This document shows, piece by piece, positions 26,387-34,975 of a stretch of 64,000 nt of DNA. The stretch covers positions 70,557-134,556 of the forward strand of contig JAGZUC010000003.1 of NCBI GenBank assembly GCA_018380195.1, in the 5' to 3' direction. The notes beneath the pieces are model-generated. The model did no database searches, was not told where the DNA came from, and saw nothing but the letters and a program-made list of their open reading frames with translations. Positions within the stretch are counted from its first letter, which is position 1, and each line of letters starts with the position of its first letter. Source of the stretch: Collinsella sp. GTDB taxonomy: Bacteria; Actinomycetota; Coriobacteriia; Coriobacteriales; Coriobacteriaceae. Made by a program: the position numbers and the translations under genes.

Positions 26387-28609
26387 CTACACGATTTGAT
26401 TCACGTGCGTCTCGTCGTCGAACTTGGCGGCGCCGGGCTCAACGTCCTGAGGAGCGGCGGCGTCCACCAGAGCCTGCTTAAGCTCGGTGTACTGACGCTC
26501 GACCTCGCCCTCAGCCCAGACCTGGTCGGCGATAGCGTCGACCTGGCAGGCGGAGAACTTGTCCTCGGGCGTATGCGAGACCGGGTCGACCTTGTGAATG
26601 GTCAGCTCGTTGCACTTGCCAATCCACCACTGGTAGGTCATATAGACCGTGCCCTTGTTGATACGGTCGCTCACGTCGGCGCGGCTGTATACCTGGCCGC
26701 GGCGGCTGTGAATCGAGACGATGTCGCCGTTCTTGATGCCGCGCGCCTGGGCGTCCGCGGGATTCATGCGGACAAAGCCGGGCTCGTCGGCGAGCAGCGC
26801 CAGCGTCTTGCAGTTGCCGGTCATCGAGCGGCAGCTGTAGTGGCCGACCTCACGGACGGTGCACAGGATGAGCGGGTACTCATCGTCGGGAAGCTCGGAG
26901 GGCGCCTCCCAGTCGTGCGCCATCAGGTTGGCGCGGCCGTCCTTGGTGGTGAACTTGCCACCAGCGAACATGTCGGCCGTGCCGTGGTCGTTCACATCGG
27001 TGCTCTTGACGGGCCACTGGGCGTAACCGCCCTCGGGAGCCATCTTCTCGTAGGTTGCGCCCACAAAGTTGGGGCACAGGCTAATGCACTCGTTCCAGAT
27101 CTGCTCGGTGTTGTCGTAGTGCATGGGGTAGCCCATGCGCGTAGACAGGTCCGCGAAGATCTCCCAGTCGTGGCGGCACTCGCCCTTGGGCGGAACAGCC
27201 GCGTCAAAGTGCTGGAAGCTACGGTCGGATGCGGTAAAGACACCCTCGTGCTCGCCCCAAGAAGTAGCGGGCAGGATGACGTCGGCGAGCATAGTCGTCT
27301 GCGTCATAAAGATGTCCTGGCAAATGAACAGATCCAGCTCGGAGAGCGTCTTGCGCATGCCGGCCGAATCGGGCTCGGTCTGCACCGGGTCCTCGCCGTA
27401 GTTGTAGAAGCAATGCACCTTGCCCTCGTCGACCAGGTGGCCCAGGTCGGTGAGCTTGTAGCCCTCCTCCAAGGGGAGCTTTTCCTCGGGCACGCCCCAA
27501 GCCTTGGCAAACTTGGCGCGAGCGGCGGGGTCGGTGACTTTCTGGTAGCCAGGGTACAGGTTGGGCAGCATGCCCATATCGCAGGAGCCCTGGACGTTAT
27601 TCTGACCGCGCACGGGCGCGAGGCCGGAATTGGGTTTGCCGATCTGGCCGGCAACGCAGGCGATGGAGGCGATGGTGTGCACCGTCTTCAGGTTCTGCTT
27701 CTGCTGGCATACGCCCATGCCCCAGCCAATGATGGCAGAGGGCTTCGCCGTGGCGTACATCTCGGCAGCTTGGTGGATCAGCGCGGGCTCGACACCCGTG
27801 ATGTCCTGTACAGATTCGGGAGTGTAGTTCTTGATGGTCTCCCACCACTCGTCAAAGCCGTTCGTGTGCTCGGCGACGAATTCCTTGTCGTAGAGGCCAT
27901 CGTTGACCAAGCAGTTGGCAAAGGCGTTGAGGAACGCAACGTTGCAACCGTTCTTGATCGGAAGGTAGAGATCGGCGATACGCGCGGTTTCGATATGGCG
28001 CGGATCGGCGACGATGATCTTGCAACCCTTTTCTTTGGCTCGCACGATACGCCTTGCGACGATGGGGTGCGAATCGGCAGGGTTATAGCCGAAGAGGAAA
28101 ATGCAGCCCGCATCCTCCATACCGGGGATGGAGCATGACATGCAACCTGAACCAACCGTGTCCATCAGACCGAGGACAGTAGGGCCGTGTCAAGTACGGG
28201 CGCAGTTGTCCACGCTGTGGGTGCCGATGCACGCACGCGTAAACTTCTGCATGACGTAGTTCGCCTCATTGCCGCCGCCTCGCGAGGAGCCGGTGGTCAT
28301 GACAGCGTTAGGACCATATTCGTCAATTATGGCCTGCATCTTAGATGCGGTGAAATCCAGTGCCTCGTCCCAGCTTACGCGCTCAAGATCCGCGCCCTTA
28401 GTGCGGCGGATCATCGGGTGCAGTACGCGAGGAGTCAAGATCTTGGTGTCGTTGATGAAGTCGTAGCCGCTCATGCCCTTAAGGCACAGCTCGCCCTGAT
28501 TGGTGATGCCGTTGAGCGGTTCGGTACCCACGACCTGGCCGTTTTGGACCAGGAGGTTAAACTGGCAACCGGCGCCACAATACGGGCAGATCACTTTATG
28601 CTTCTCCAT
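26387..28609 (-). CDS. fdhF: Formate dehydrogenase H, selenocysteine-containing (in-frame TGA at 28190-28192)
   Basis: 740 residues when TGA is read as selenocysteine. Oxidises formate to CO2 for hydrogenase-4. The N terminus has the 4Fe-4S motif CPYCGAGC and a later GELCLKG; the Mo ligand is Sec140 in NCART-U-HGPTVLG, the same residue number as in E. coli FdhF, with the conserved active-site histidine next. Gene callers will see two pieces, one ending at 28190 and one beginning near 28165, but the frame continues without interruption. The start is ATG 28609, behind AAGGAGG. A bacterial SECIS hairpin follows the TGA. It is preceded by the hydN-like gene and followed by hyfA. Confidence 0.96.
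28159..28192 (-). promoter_or_regulatory. Bacterial SECIS element of fdhF
   Basis: UGA at 28190-28192, then an 11-base spacer, then a stem TGTCC/GGACA (28174-28178 and 28159-28163) with a ten-base loop containing GGTCT. The loop motif and spacing match the E. coli fdhF SECIS closely. Confidence 0.88.
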
Positions 28610-28632
28610 GACACCCTCCTTCCTTTCTCTGC

Positions 28633-28648
28633 TACCGATTAATCGGTA
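28633..28648. promoter_or_regulatory. Perfect 16-bp palindrome in the hydN-fdhF gap
   Basis: TACCGATTAATCGGTA, ending 24 bases before the fdhF start. It may be an operator or a protein-binding site; no binding protein can be named. Confidence 0.4.
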
Positions 28649-28685
28649 CGTATTTGACAATCGTTGGGCCTGTATGGCCGCCCGC

Positions 28686-29204
28686 CTACGCCTCGTTTTC
28701 GATGGTGGCGCGGGCACGCTCGGCGGTTAGTTCCGCCAGGCGCTCCTCGTCTACCAGGGTGAGGCCCTTGGTCGGGCACGCCTCGGCACACGCCGGACCG
28801 CCGGGACGGTCCACGCACAGGTCGCACTTGAGCACGAAGCTCTTAGTCTGCGAACCCACGCGCACGTCGCCCATCAAGACGGGGACCTGCGTGGTCGCCA
28901 CGCTCACGGCGCCAAAGGGGCAGGCCATGACGCAGCTCTTGCAGCCGATGCAGTTGTCCTCGTTAACACCGATGCGATGGTTCTTTGGATCAAAGAACAA
29001 GGCACCCGTGGGGCAGGCCTTGGCGCACGGGGCATCCTCGCAGTGATGGCAAGCCACCGGTGCGGAGATCTCGTAGGTGCGCGTTACGCGCAAGCGAGGT
29101 GCGGCGATGTTGCCGGGAATATCGTGTGCCTCGATGCACGCCGCCATACAGGTTTGGCACCCAATGCAACGTGAGGAATCGGCTACGACTCGTTTATTGC
29201 CCAT
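28686..29204 (-). CDS. hydN: HydN-like 4Fe-4S electron-transfer protein
   Basis: 172 residues with four 4Fe-4S motifs: CIGCQTCMAACIE, CHHCEDAPCAKACP, CIGCKSCVMACP and CDLC...CAEACP. In E. coli HydN is needed for full FdhF activity and is encoded near fdhF operons. Here it is the first gene of the hydrogenlyase cluster, 76 bp ahead of fdhF. Start at 29204, after AGGAGGG. A HycB-type role cannot be excluded because the two families are similar. Confidence 0.88.
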   Translation of the reverse strand: MGNKRVVADSSRCIGCQTCMAACIEAHDIPGNIAAPRLRVTRTYEISAPVACHHCEDAPCAKACPTGALFFDPKNHRIGVNEDNCIGCKSCVMACPFGAVSVATTQVPVLMGDVRVGSQTKSFVLKCDLCVDRPGGPACAEACPTKGLTLVDEERLAELTAERARATIENEA

Positions 29205-29631
29205 GTTGTTCACTCCCTCCTGAATCCCATGCCGGAGAGACCCTGCCGACGTTGCCCCGGACCGCCCGTGGTCCGGCATCGGCGTATCGAGTGCATGCGG
29301 CGAAACAGGCACTTCGATAGAATTCCTCCAACGATATACAGGTTAAATATACGCAGTTGCAGGTGGCAAACTTGAGCATACGCCCTGCAATACGGGTGTA
29401 TTGCAGGGGTTTTAGCAGGTTGGAACTATTCTCGGATAGCTATAAAGGTGAGTGTATTACATGCGTACGCCTCAGAGATTTTTACGCGCTCTCGTTTTGG
29501 ATGCACTACGCCTGTATTCGTGTTTATGGTTATCAACTTGAGTGAAATAAAGTAATCGTTATAAGATGCTCAAGTATCGGCACATGCCGCATTTGACCGA
29601 CTATATTGCACGCTCATTAAGGGGGCCAGTG
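29205..29631. promoter_or_regulatory. Upstream region of the hydrogenlyase cluster, with palindrome 29383-29408
   Basis: No gene seen in this 427-bp stretch. It holds a leader stem CCGGACC/GGTCCGG (on the minus strand, near 29258-29277). A perfect 11-bp inverted repeat CCCTGCAATAC/GTATTGCAGGG with a 4-base loop lies at 29383-29408. The hydrogenlyase and the toxin-antitoxin promoters must lie here, in opposite directions. No sigma-54 type -24/-12 site was found. Confidence 0.55.
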
Positions 29632-29955
29632 ATGTCATCGACTCAAAAAAGAGCCATCCTGCAGGTGCGCATTCGCGAGGAAGACAAGCAGCATGCCGAG
29701 CATCTCTACGATGCCATGGGCACATCGCTCGCCGAGGCTGTCCGCTTATTTGTCGCGCAAAGCATTTTGATGCGCAAGCTCCCCTTTCAGCCGGTCGCCG
29801 TGCGCTCAAAGAACGGCACCGCCGCCTATGGATCGCTCAAAGCATATGGTGACCCCAATCGCCGCTCCGAAGAGCGCAATGCCTGGATTGAGTACCTTGC
29901 CACAGAAAGCGACGATTCGATTTTGGGTCCCGAGGAAGTAGATATCCATGAGTAG
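29632..29955 (+). CDS. RelB/DinJ-family antitoxin
   Basis: 107 residues. N-terminal ribbon-helix-helix segment (RAILQVRIREEDKQHAEHL, then MGTSLAEAVRLFVAQSI) is characteristic of RelB/DinJ antitoxins, followed by an acidic C-terminal tail that would wrap the toxin. The start at 29632 follows AAGGGGG. It overlaps the PIN gene by 8 bp, the classic antitoxin-first arrangement, and would also repress its own promoter in 29205-29631. Confidence 0.8.
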   Translation: MSSTQKRAILQVRIREEDKQHAEHLYDAMGTSLAEAVRLFVAQSILMRKLPFQPVAVRSKNGTAAYGSLKAYGDPNRRSEERNAWIEYLATESDDSILGPEEVDIHE

Positions 29956-30403
29956 CACCATCATCGACGAGACCGTCATCCTGCGCTACCTGCTTGACGA
30001 CGACGAGGTTCTGTCACCGCGCGCCGCCAAGGTCATCGCCACGCGCACCGCTCGCGTCTACCCCGAAATCATCACGCGCGTCGTGGTCACACTGCGCGAC
30101 GTCTATAAGGTTCCCCGCGTTGAGATTACTGCGGCCATGAAGAGGTTGCTCGATGACGTCATGGTCGACGAGCCCACCGTTGTCGCCCTTGCCGTCAAAC
30201 TCTTTGGCAAGACCCATATGGACTTTACCGACTGCCTCCTCGCAGCCCGAACCGCCATCTACAACGATGATGTCGTGAGCTTTGGCAAGCCCATCATCCA
30301 AGGCATGATCGATTACCGCCACAAGCGCCAAACCGCAGCCGAAGCCCGCAGCCGAAGCACCGACTCCACCATCGACAAGCTCCGCCACCAATCCCGCCAC
30401 TAA
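29948..30403 (+). CDS. PIN-domain protein, probable toxin partner
   Basis: 151 residues. PIN-type fold suggested by DETVILRYLLDDDE at the N terminus and DFTDCLLAARTA near residue 95. PIN toxins are Mg-dependent RNases with four acidic residues. Here the first and third acids are present, but the segment that normally reads AEVVxVL is TRVVVTL, and the usual TFD near the end is SFG. Thus two of four acids look lost by eye. It may be an inactive or altered nuclease. The last 25 residues are low-complexity (SRSTDSTIDK). It overlaps the antitoxin by 8 bp. Confidence 0.7.
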   Translation: MSSTIIDETVILRYLLDDDEVLSPRAAKVIATRTARVYPEIITRVVVTLRDVYKVPRVEITAAMKRLLDDVMVDEPTVVALAVKLFGKTHMDFTDCLLAARTAIYNDDVVSFGKPIIQGMIDYRHKRQTAAEARSRSTDSTIDKLRHQSRH

Positions 30404-30447
30404 CCGACAGACAACGGCATCGCCCGCCCCTCAGCCCCATCCCCTCC

Positions 30448-30518
30448 TAAGTTGCGGTGAAATACGGACTGTTTCATGCCTTTAAAGGCCTCAACAGTCC
30501 GTATTTCACCGCAACTTA
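30448..30518. repeat. Nested palindrome, copy 2 of 4
   Basis: Perfect 26-bp arms (30448-30473 and 30493-30518), outer core AGTTGCGGTGAAATA and inner CGGACTGTT/AACAGTCCG. The 19-base loop holds GCCTTTAAAGGC, itself a palindrome. It lies between convergent genes. Confidence 0.9.
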
Positions 30519-30544
30519 TTGAAGGTTGGCTGCGAACGATTTCG

Positions 30545-31564
30545 CTATCGGGAGTCGGCGTAGGGTTTTGTTGTCGGAATGCCGTAACCGCGCATCATGG
30601 CACCGAACGATTCTACGTCGTAGGTGTCCGAAAGTTTGAAGTGAATGACGTTGTGGCCCATGGCACGAAGGTTCGCGTCGCGCATGAGGGCCGCTCGATA
30701 GGTTTTTGCCGCCGCTTGCTCTGGATCATCTTGAGCTTCGTCTTCAAACTTACCCAGCCCATGCAGCTCTGCCAGCGTCCATGAGCCGTCTGGCATCTGC
30801 CAGCCATAATCTGCTAGATAATAACCAGCGTTTCCCGGTCGCGTTATCTCAACTTGAAGCTCAGGCGCGGCAACCCCAGCGAGAATCATCGCTGCTCTCG
30901 CCTCGGACTCGCCACCATTGTCTGACCTGCCGTCCATATGCTCAAAAACGTCAAAAGCACGCGCGATGCCATGCAACCCTCGGCAATTTGCCTGCGCATA
31001 TGCTCGCAGCTCTTCACGTTCGACATCGTACTCACGGGCCAAGCCATCGACATAGCCCAGCGCATAGCGAAAGGCGCTCGTTCGGGCGATATCAACAACC
31101 GTTCGATACGGATCCGTCAGCGTAAACAGACCGAGCCGCCACACTTCGCCCGCCCGCCAGCGCTTATATTCAACGAACTCATACGTATCACGCCTTGTAG
31201 ACCGTGGCAGCAGCACTTGCACTTTATCCAGAAGCGAATAAGCCGAGCCGATGCCATAGAGCAGCGCTGCCGTCGAACCGCAAAACACAGCATCCGGTTC
31301 AACGACCGCAATAGCGGATGTCAGCTGAAAGATGCGATCTTCAACCCCAAGATTATTCCAATAGACCGGATCCGCATACACGTGGTTGTAAAGACGAAGC
31401 ATGAGCTCTTCCTGCATAAGCTCGCGCGCACGGCGTTCTTCCCAAGGATCAATTGTTATAAGCAGCTGTCCATCTTGATGAATTCCAAGGGCCGAGAATA
31501 GCATCCTTGCATATGACTGCGGAAAATGTTTGCCTTTATCGAGCATGGCCAACCCCATAACCAT
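30545..31564 (-). CDS. Two-domain protein: AbiEi-like N-terminal half, DUF559/Vsr-like C-terminal half
   Basis: About 339 residues; no certain function. The middle (CGSTAALLYGIGSAY, LTDPYRTVVDIARTSAF) resembles actinobacterial AbiEi-type transcriptional-regulator proteins. The end (SEARAAMILAGV, YYLADYGWQMP, LAELHGLGKFED, LRAMGHNVIHF) resembles the restriction-endonuclease-like fold of DUF559/Vsr proteins, with D, E and K in the usual order. No AbiEii toxin gene is adjacent. The exact start is unclear; ATG codons at 31564, 31558 and 31546 have weak ribosome sites. It is isolated between two palindromes and may have been gained by transfer. Confidence 0.6.
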   Translation of the reverse strand: MVMGLAMLDKGKHFPQSYARMLFSALGIHQDGQLLITIDPWEERRARELMQEELMLRLYNHVYADPVYWNNLGVEDRIFQLTSAIAVVEPDAVFCGSTAALLYGIGSAYSLLDKVQVLLPRSTRRDTYEFVEYKRWRAGEVWRLGLFTLTDPYRTVVDIARTSAFRYALGYVDGLAREYDVEREELRAYAQANCRGLHGIARAFDVFEHMDGRSDNGGESEARAAMILAGVAAPELQVEITRPGNAGYYLADYGWQMPDGSWTLAELHGLGKFEDEAQDDPEQAAAKTYRAALMRDANLRAMGHNVIHFKLSDTYDVESFGAMMRGYGIPTTKPYADSR

Positions 31565-31731
31565 CACGGCGGAGAGAATACCATTACGCTATCGCATGCT
31601 TCCGTCCGCAGGCCTTGCCAAAAGCTGGCCAAAAGCTTGACGTCGCAGGTCAAGGCTTCAAAAAATATTTCCACTCTCGGTAGACGGTCGCTACGACCCT
31701 CCCAACGGCATCAAAATCCAACCTTACAAAT

Positions 31732-31798
31732 AGTTGCGGTGAAATACGGACTACATAGGCCATAAAAGCCGAAAAACAGTCCGTATTTCACCGCAACT
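31732..31798. repeat. Nested palindrome, copy 3 of 4
   Basis: Perfect 21-bp arms (31732-31752 and 31778-31798) reading AGTTGCGGTGAAATACGGACT. The loop has GGC/GCC. It lies downstream of the tRNA-Gly gene and its terminator. Confidence 0.9.
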
Positions 31799-31844
31799 TA
31801 GGTGGGGCGTGGGGCGGCATCGATTCCCGACACCCGTACACTTA

Positions 31845-31883
31845 CGAAAACGGCTCTGATTCCTAAAAGGAACCAGAGCCGTT
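31845..31883 (-). terminator. Terminator of the tRNA-Pro/tRNA-Gly unit
   Basis: On the minus strand AACGGCTCTGGTTCC pairs with GGAATCAGAGCCGTT, with T-rich bases after it. It begins about 12 bases past the tRNA-Gly 3' end. Confidence 0.85.
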
Positions 31884-31894
31884 CATCTATCTTA

Positions 31895-31968
31895 TGGAGC
31901 GGGCGACGGGAATCGAACCCGCGTCATCAGCTTGGAAGGCTGGGGTTCTGCCATTGAACTACGCCCGC
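31895..31968 (-). tRNA. tRNA-Gly (anticodon UCC), CCA encoded
   Basis: Acceptor GCGGGCG/CGCCCGC, anticodon loop CTTCCAA (UCC), T loop GTTCGATTC and encoded CCA at 31895-31897. It is 6 bp after tRNA-Pro. Confidence 0.96.
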
Positions 31969-31974
31969 AAGATA

Positions 31975-32051
31975 TGGTCGGGACGACAGGATTTGAACCT
32001 GCGACATCCTGCTCCCAAAGCAGGCGCGCTACCAAACTGCGCCACGTCCCG
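31975..32051 (-). tRNA. tRNA-Pro (anticodon UGG), CCA encoded
   Basis: Acceptor CGGGACG/CGTCCCG, anticodon loop TTTGGGA (UGG), T loop GTTCAAATC and encoded CCA at 31975-31977. Confidence 0.96.
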
Positions 32052-32102
32052 AAGGTGTTGAGCAGCTAAGGTCTAAACCTTGCGTGTCCCAAAGCGAAGG
32101 AA

Positions 32103-32131
32103 ATTATAGGGGAGACTCCCCGCCTGTGCAA
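32103..32131 (-). promoter_or_regulatory. Promoter of the tRNA-Pro/tRNA-Gly unit
   Basis: TTGCAC (32126-32131) and a perfect TATAAT (32103-32108) are 17 bp apart, placing transcription start about 45 bases before tRNA-Pro. The spacer is a small GGGGA/TCCCC palindrome. Confidence 0.8.
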
Positions 32132-32142
32132 GCATTGATGCC

Positions 32143-33501
32143 TTAGCTCCTCGAATGTGCGACAAAACGACTATGGAGCAGACCGATCACAAATGCCACC
32201 ACGGCAACCGGTGCCCACGCAGCACCGATATCTGCCAGCGGCAACGCATCGAACGGCAGCCACGCGCCCGCAAAGAACGCATCGCGGACCGAGGTGATCA
32301 CGCTCTGCACGGCAACCACGCCGCCGACCCAGACCCACACCTGCGGATGAGCGTCGCAAAAGCCGTGTACCAAACCCATGAGGACCAGCACGATGGCGAC
32401 GGGATACAAGGCGTTGAGCATGGGCACCGAGAACATAAGGATCACATCGAGGCCCACGTTGGAGAGCACGCACGAAAAAGCCGCGAACACAAAGGCGAGG
32501 ATCGCGAAGGGGCGGCGCATGGCCTCCTCGGAAGCCTCCGCTCCCCCTTCGACCACATACGTCTCGCAGAAGTAGCGCGAGCAACAGCTGATGAGGCCGA
32601 TGCACACGTTCATGCAGGCGAGGAAGAAGATGGCGAAGACCACGACTGTGCCGGCAAGGCCAAAGTGCATGGAGGCAGAGCGGGCAAGGATGGCGGCGCC
32701 GTTGGTGGCGTCGGGCATCACGGTGCCGAGCTGCATTCCGGCAAGGCCCAAGCCGCAGTAGATGATGGCCATAAGCACGCCGGCGATTACACCGGAACGC
32801 GAAATCTCAAAGGCCACGCGCTTGTCATCGGTAACACCCAACTCGTGGATGGTCTCGGCGATGATGATGCCGAAGGCGAGCGACGCGAGCAGGTCCATGG
32901 TCTGATAGCCGGTCAAAAAGCCCTGCACGGCAGCGCCTGCATCGTAGGGAGCCTGAGGCGCGGCAGCCGGTCCCAGCGGCGAGATCACGGCAGCACCCAC
33001 AACCAGCACGATGAGCGCAATGAGCGCGGGGCCCGTAATGCGGCCGAGCACGCGCGTGATGACACCCGGGCGCAGCGTGAGAGCAAACGCGACGACAAAG
33101 AAGCCAACGGCAAACACTAGGCGAGCCGTGCCGAGCGAAACACCCTCGGGCAGCAGCGGCACCAGCATTTCGAACGCCGTAGAGCTTGTGCGAGGAATAG
33201 CCAGGCACGGACCGATGGCCAGATAGACCGCCGCAACGAAGAATTCACCAAACTTGGGATGCACGCGGCCGGCCAGCTCGCGGGCCGTGCCGGCGAGCGC
33301 GACGGCGATAAATCCCATGACGGGCAAACCGATAGCGGCAATCAGAAAGCCGAACATGGCGACCGGCGTGGCTGAACCTGCTTGCAGCGCCAGCAGCGGC
33401 GGAATGATAAGGTTGCCGGCGCCAAAGAGCATCGAGAACAGGGCGATGCCGACGGTAACGACATGGTCGGAGCGCAGACCACGCGAAGCGGATGAGGCCA
33501 T
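32143..33501 (-). CDS. brnQ: Branched-chain amino acid transporter BrnQ (LIVCS family)
   Basis: 452 residues, about 12 membrane helices. Sodium-coupled uptake of leucine, isoleucine and valine. The N-terminal VGIALFSMLFGAGNLIIPP is the family signature, and GYQTMDLLASLAFGIIIAE is also typical. Start at 33501 with AAAGGTG upstream. It stands alone; the preceding gene set has its own terminator at 33524-33554. Confidence 0.94.
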   Translation of the reverse strand: MASSASRGLRSDHVVTVGIALFSMLFGAGNLIIPPLLALQAGSATPVAMFGFLIAAIGLPVMGFIAVALAGTARELAGRVHPKFGEFFVAAVYLAIGPCLAIPRTSSTAFEMLVPLLPEGVSLGTARLVFAVGFFVVAFALTLRPGVITRVLGRITGPALIALIVLVVGAAVISPLGPAAAPQAPYDAGAAVQGFLTGYQTMDLLASLAFGIIIAETIHELGVTDDKRVAFEISRSGVIAGVLMAIIYCGLGLAGMQLGTVMPDATNGAAILARSASMHFGLAGTVVVFAIFFLACMNVCIGLISCCSRYFCETYVVEGGAEASEEAMRRPFAILAFVFAAFSCVLSNVGLDVILMFSVPMLNALYPVAIVLVLMGLVHGFCDAHPQVWVWVGGVVAVQSVITSVRDAFFAGAWLPFDALPLADIGAAWAPVAVVAFVIGLLHSRFVAHSRS

Positions 33502-33523
33502 AGACACACCTTTCGGGTCGAAA

Positions 33524-33554
33524 CAAAAACGGGACGGGCAAAAGACCCGTCCCG
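33524..33554 (-). terminator. Terminator after the selD-yedF-DUF3343-desulfurase run
   Basis: On the minus strand CGGGACGGGTC and GCCCGTCCCG form the stem, with TTTTTG after it. It begins 15 bases past the desulfurase stop. Confidence 0.9.
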
Positions 33555-33568
33555 CAAGTATATACGCT

Positions 33569-34708
33569 CTAGCAGGCTAAATCGCGCAAAGCGTCAATCG
33601 CGGTGTCGACTTCCTCGTCCGTGTTGAAATACCCAAACGAGAAGCGAACGACACCCTGGCGCTCGGTCCCCAGCGCACGGTGCATGAGCGGGGCGCAATG
33701 GGCGCCGGGGCGCGTCGCAATCCCCCGCCCTTGCATGAGTGCATCCGAGATCTCTGCAGAGTCGATATCGCCCACGTTGAGCGACACAATCGCAGAGCGC
33801 GTCGGTTGGTCAAACGCACCGTAGAGCTTAATCCCCGGAATCTCGCACACGCCGGCAAGGAAGCGTTCAGCGAGCGCACGCTCGTGCGCCGTAATCGCCT
33901 CGACCCCGCCCTGGGCCTCGATAAAGTCGAGGCCGGCAGAAAGGCCGGCGATACCGTGGCCGTTGAGCGTGCCCGCCTCCAGGCGCGTGGGCCACTCAAG
34001 CGGCTGCAGCGCATCGAAGCTGTGCACGCCTGTGCCGCCCATGGCCCACGGCGCCACGTCAATGCCCTCCGCCACGGCCAGCCCGCCGGTCCCCTGCGGA
34101 CCCATGAGGCCCTTGTGGCCAGTAAAGCACACCACGTCGAGCCCCATGGCCTGCATATCGATATGCGCCGTGCCGGCAGACTGCGAGGCATCGACAATCA
34201 CAAGCGCGCCGGCCGCATGGGCCATGGCGGCCACGCGCGCAATGTCGACCTCATTGCCGGTCACATTGGAGGCGTGCGTCACCACCACAGCACGCGTGGC
34301 CGGCGTGACCAACCGCTCGAGCTCGTCATAGTCGAGCACGCCGTTCGCGTCGCAGCCCGTATGCTCAACGGTAACACCCTGCTCTGCCGCCAAGCGGTTG
34401 AGCGGACGTAGCACCGAGTTGTGCTCAAGCACCGTCGTGACCACGCGGTCGCCGGGGCGCACCACGCCATTGATAACGGTGTTGAGCGCCGCGGTGGAGT
34501 TGGGCGTAAAACACACATGGTCCGCCCTCGGGCAACCCAAAAGGCGCGCGAGCTTGGCACGGCAAGCGTGAATCGTACGAGCGGCATCGAGGGGACCCGA
34601 CGTGGCGCCGCGCCCGGCATTGCCGAGCGAGCACATCGCCTGCGTCACGGCATCGATGACCGTCTGCGGCTTGTGCATGGTCGTCGCCGCGTTATCCAGA
34701 TAGATCAT
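33569..34708 (-). CDS. Cysteine desulfurase-family protein, selenium-cluster type
   Basis: 379 residues. PLP enzyme of the NifS/SufS class that would release S or Se from cysteine or selenocysteine. MIYLDNAATT at the N terminus, VDASQSAGTAHIDMQAMGLD, and the lysine in CFTGHKGLMGPQGTGGL are seen. GIATRPGAHCAPLMH carries the reactive cysteine. This subtype is known from selenium-cofactor gene clusters such as that of Enterococcus faecalis, next to YedF and DUF3343. The start overlaps the DUF3343 stop (ATGA). It may feed selenium to SelD or to the molybdenum hydroxylase at 1102-4847. Confidence 0.88.
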   Translation of the reverse strand: MIYLDNAATTMHKPQTVIDAVTQAMCSLGNAGRGATSGPLDAARTIHACRAKLARLLGCPRADHVCFTPNSTAALNTVINGVVRPGDRVVTTVLEHNSVLRPLNRLAAEQGVTVEHTGCDANGVLDYDELERLVTPATRAVVVTHASNVTGNEVDIARVAAMAHAAGALVIVDASQSAGTAHIDMQAMGLDVVCFTGHKGLMGPQGTGGLAVAEGIDVAPWAMGGTGVHSFDALQPLEWPTRLEAGTLNGHGIAGLSAGLDFIEAQGGVEAITAHERALAERFLAGVCEIPGIKLYGAFDQPTRSAIVSLNVGDIDSAEISDALMQGRGIATRPGAHCAPLMHRALGTERQGVVRFSFGYFNTDEEVDTAIDALRDLAC

Positions 34709-34956
34709 CGCACGACCTCCCACATATCAATCACGGTATAGCCCTCGGTGGGAACACCCGCCTCGGCGAGTTCGCCGCGCAGCAGTTCCTCATCGGCAGG
34801 CAACGCCTTCCACGCCAGACCGCAGCCGGCAGCGACCTCCCCGGGCACGGGAATCGTTCGCCCGGGAAGGCCGCGCTCGATGCACAGGGACTCGCAGCCC
34901 ATGGCGGCCGCCGTGGTGGGAAACGTGATGACAAGCGCCGGGCGCTTCTCCCTCAT
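34705..34956 (-). CDS. DUF3343 (putative Se/S carrier-like) protein
   Basis: 83 residues, the normal length for the family. Contains VITFPTTAAAMGCESLC and the GRTIPVPGEVAAGCGLAW core with the conserved cysteine. The start at 34956 follows GGAG. It lies 19 bp after yedF and overlaps the desulfurase gene, so it is part of the selenium run. It is a plain paralogue of the tailed protein at 6615-7010. Confidence 0.85.
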   Translation of the reverse strand: MREKRPALVITFPTTAAAMGCESLCIERGLPGRTIPVPGEVAAGCGLAWKALPADEELLRGELAEAGVPTEGYTVIDMWEVVR

Positions 34957-34975
34957 GGCAACTCCAACCAATACG

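Noticed and set aside
29205..29631. Sigma-54 promoter for hydrogenlyase
   Set aside because: No TGGCAC-N5-TTGC site, and no FhlA-like activator nearby.
7966..31798. CRISPR array from the repeated TTGCGGTGAAATA motif
   Set aside because: The copies are isolated palindromes tens of kilobases apart, not tandem repeats with spacers.
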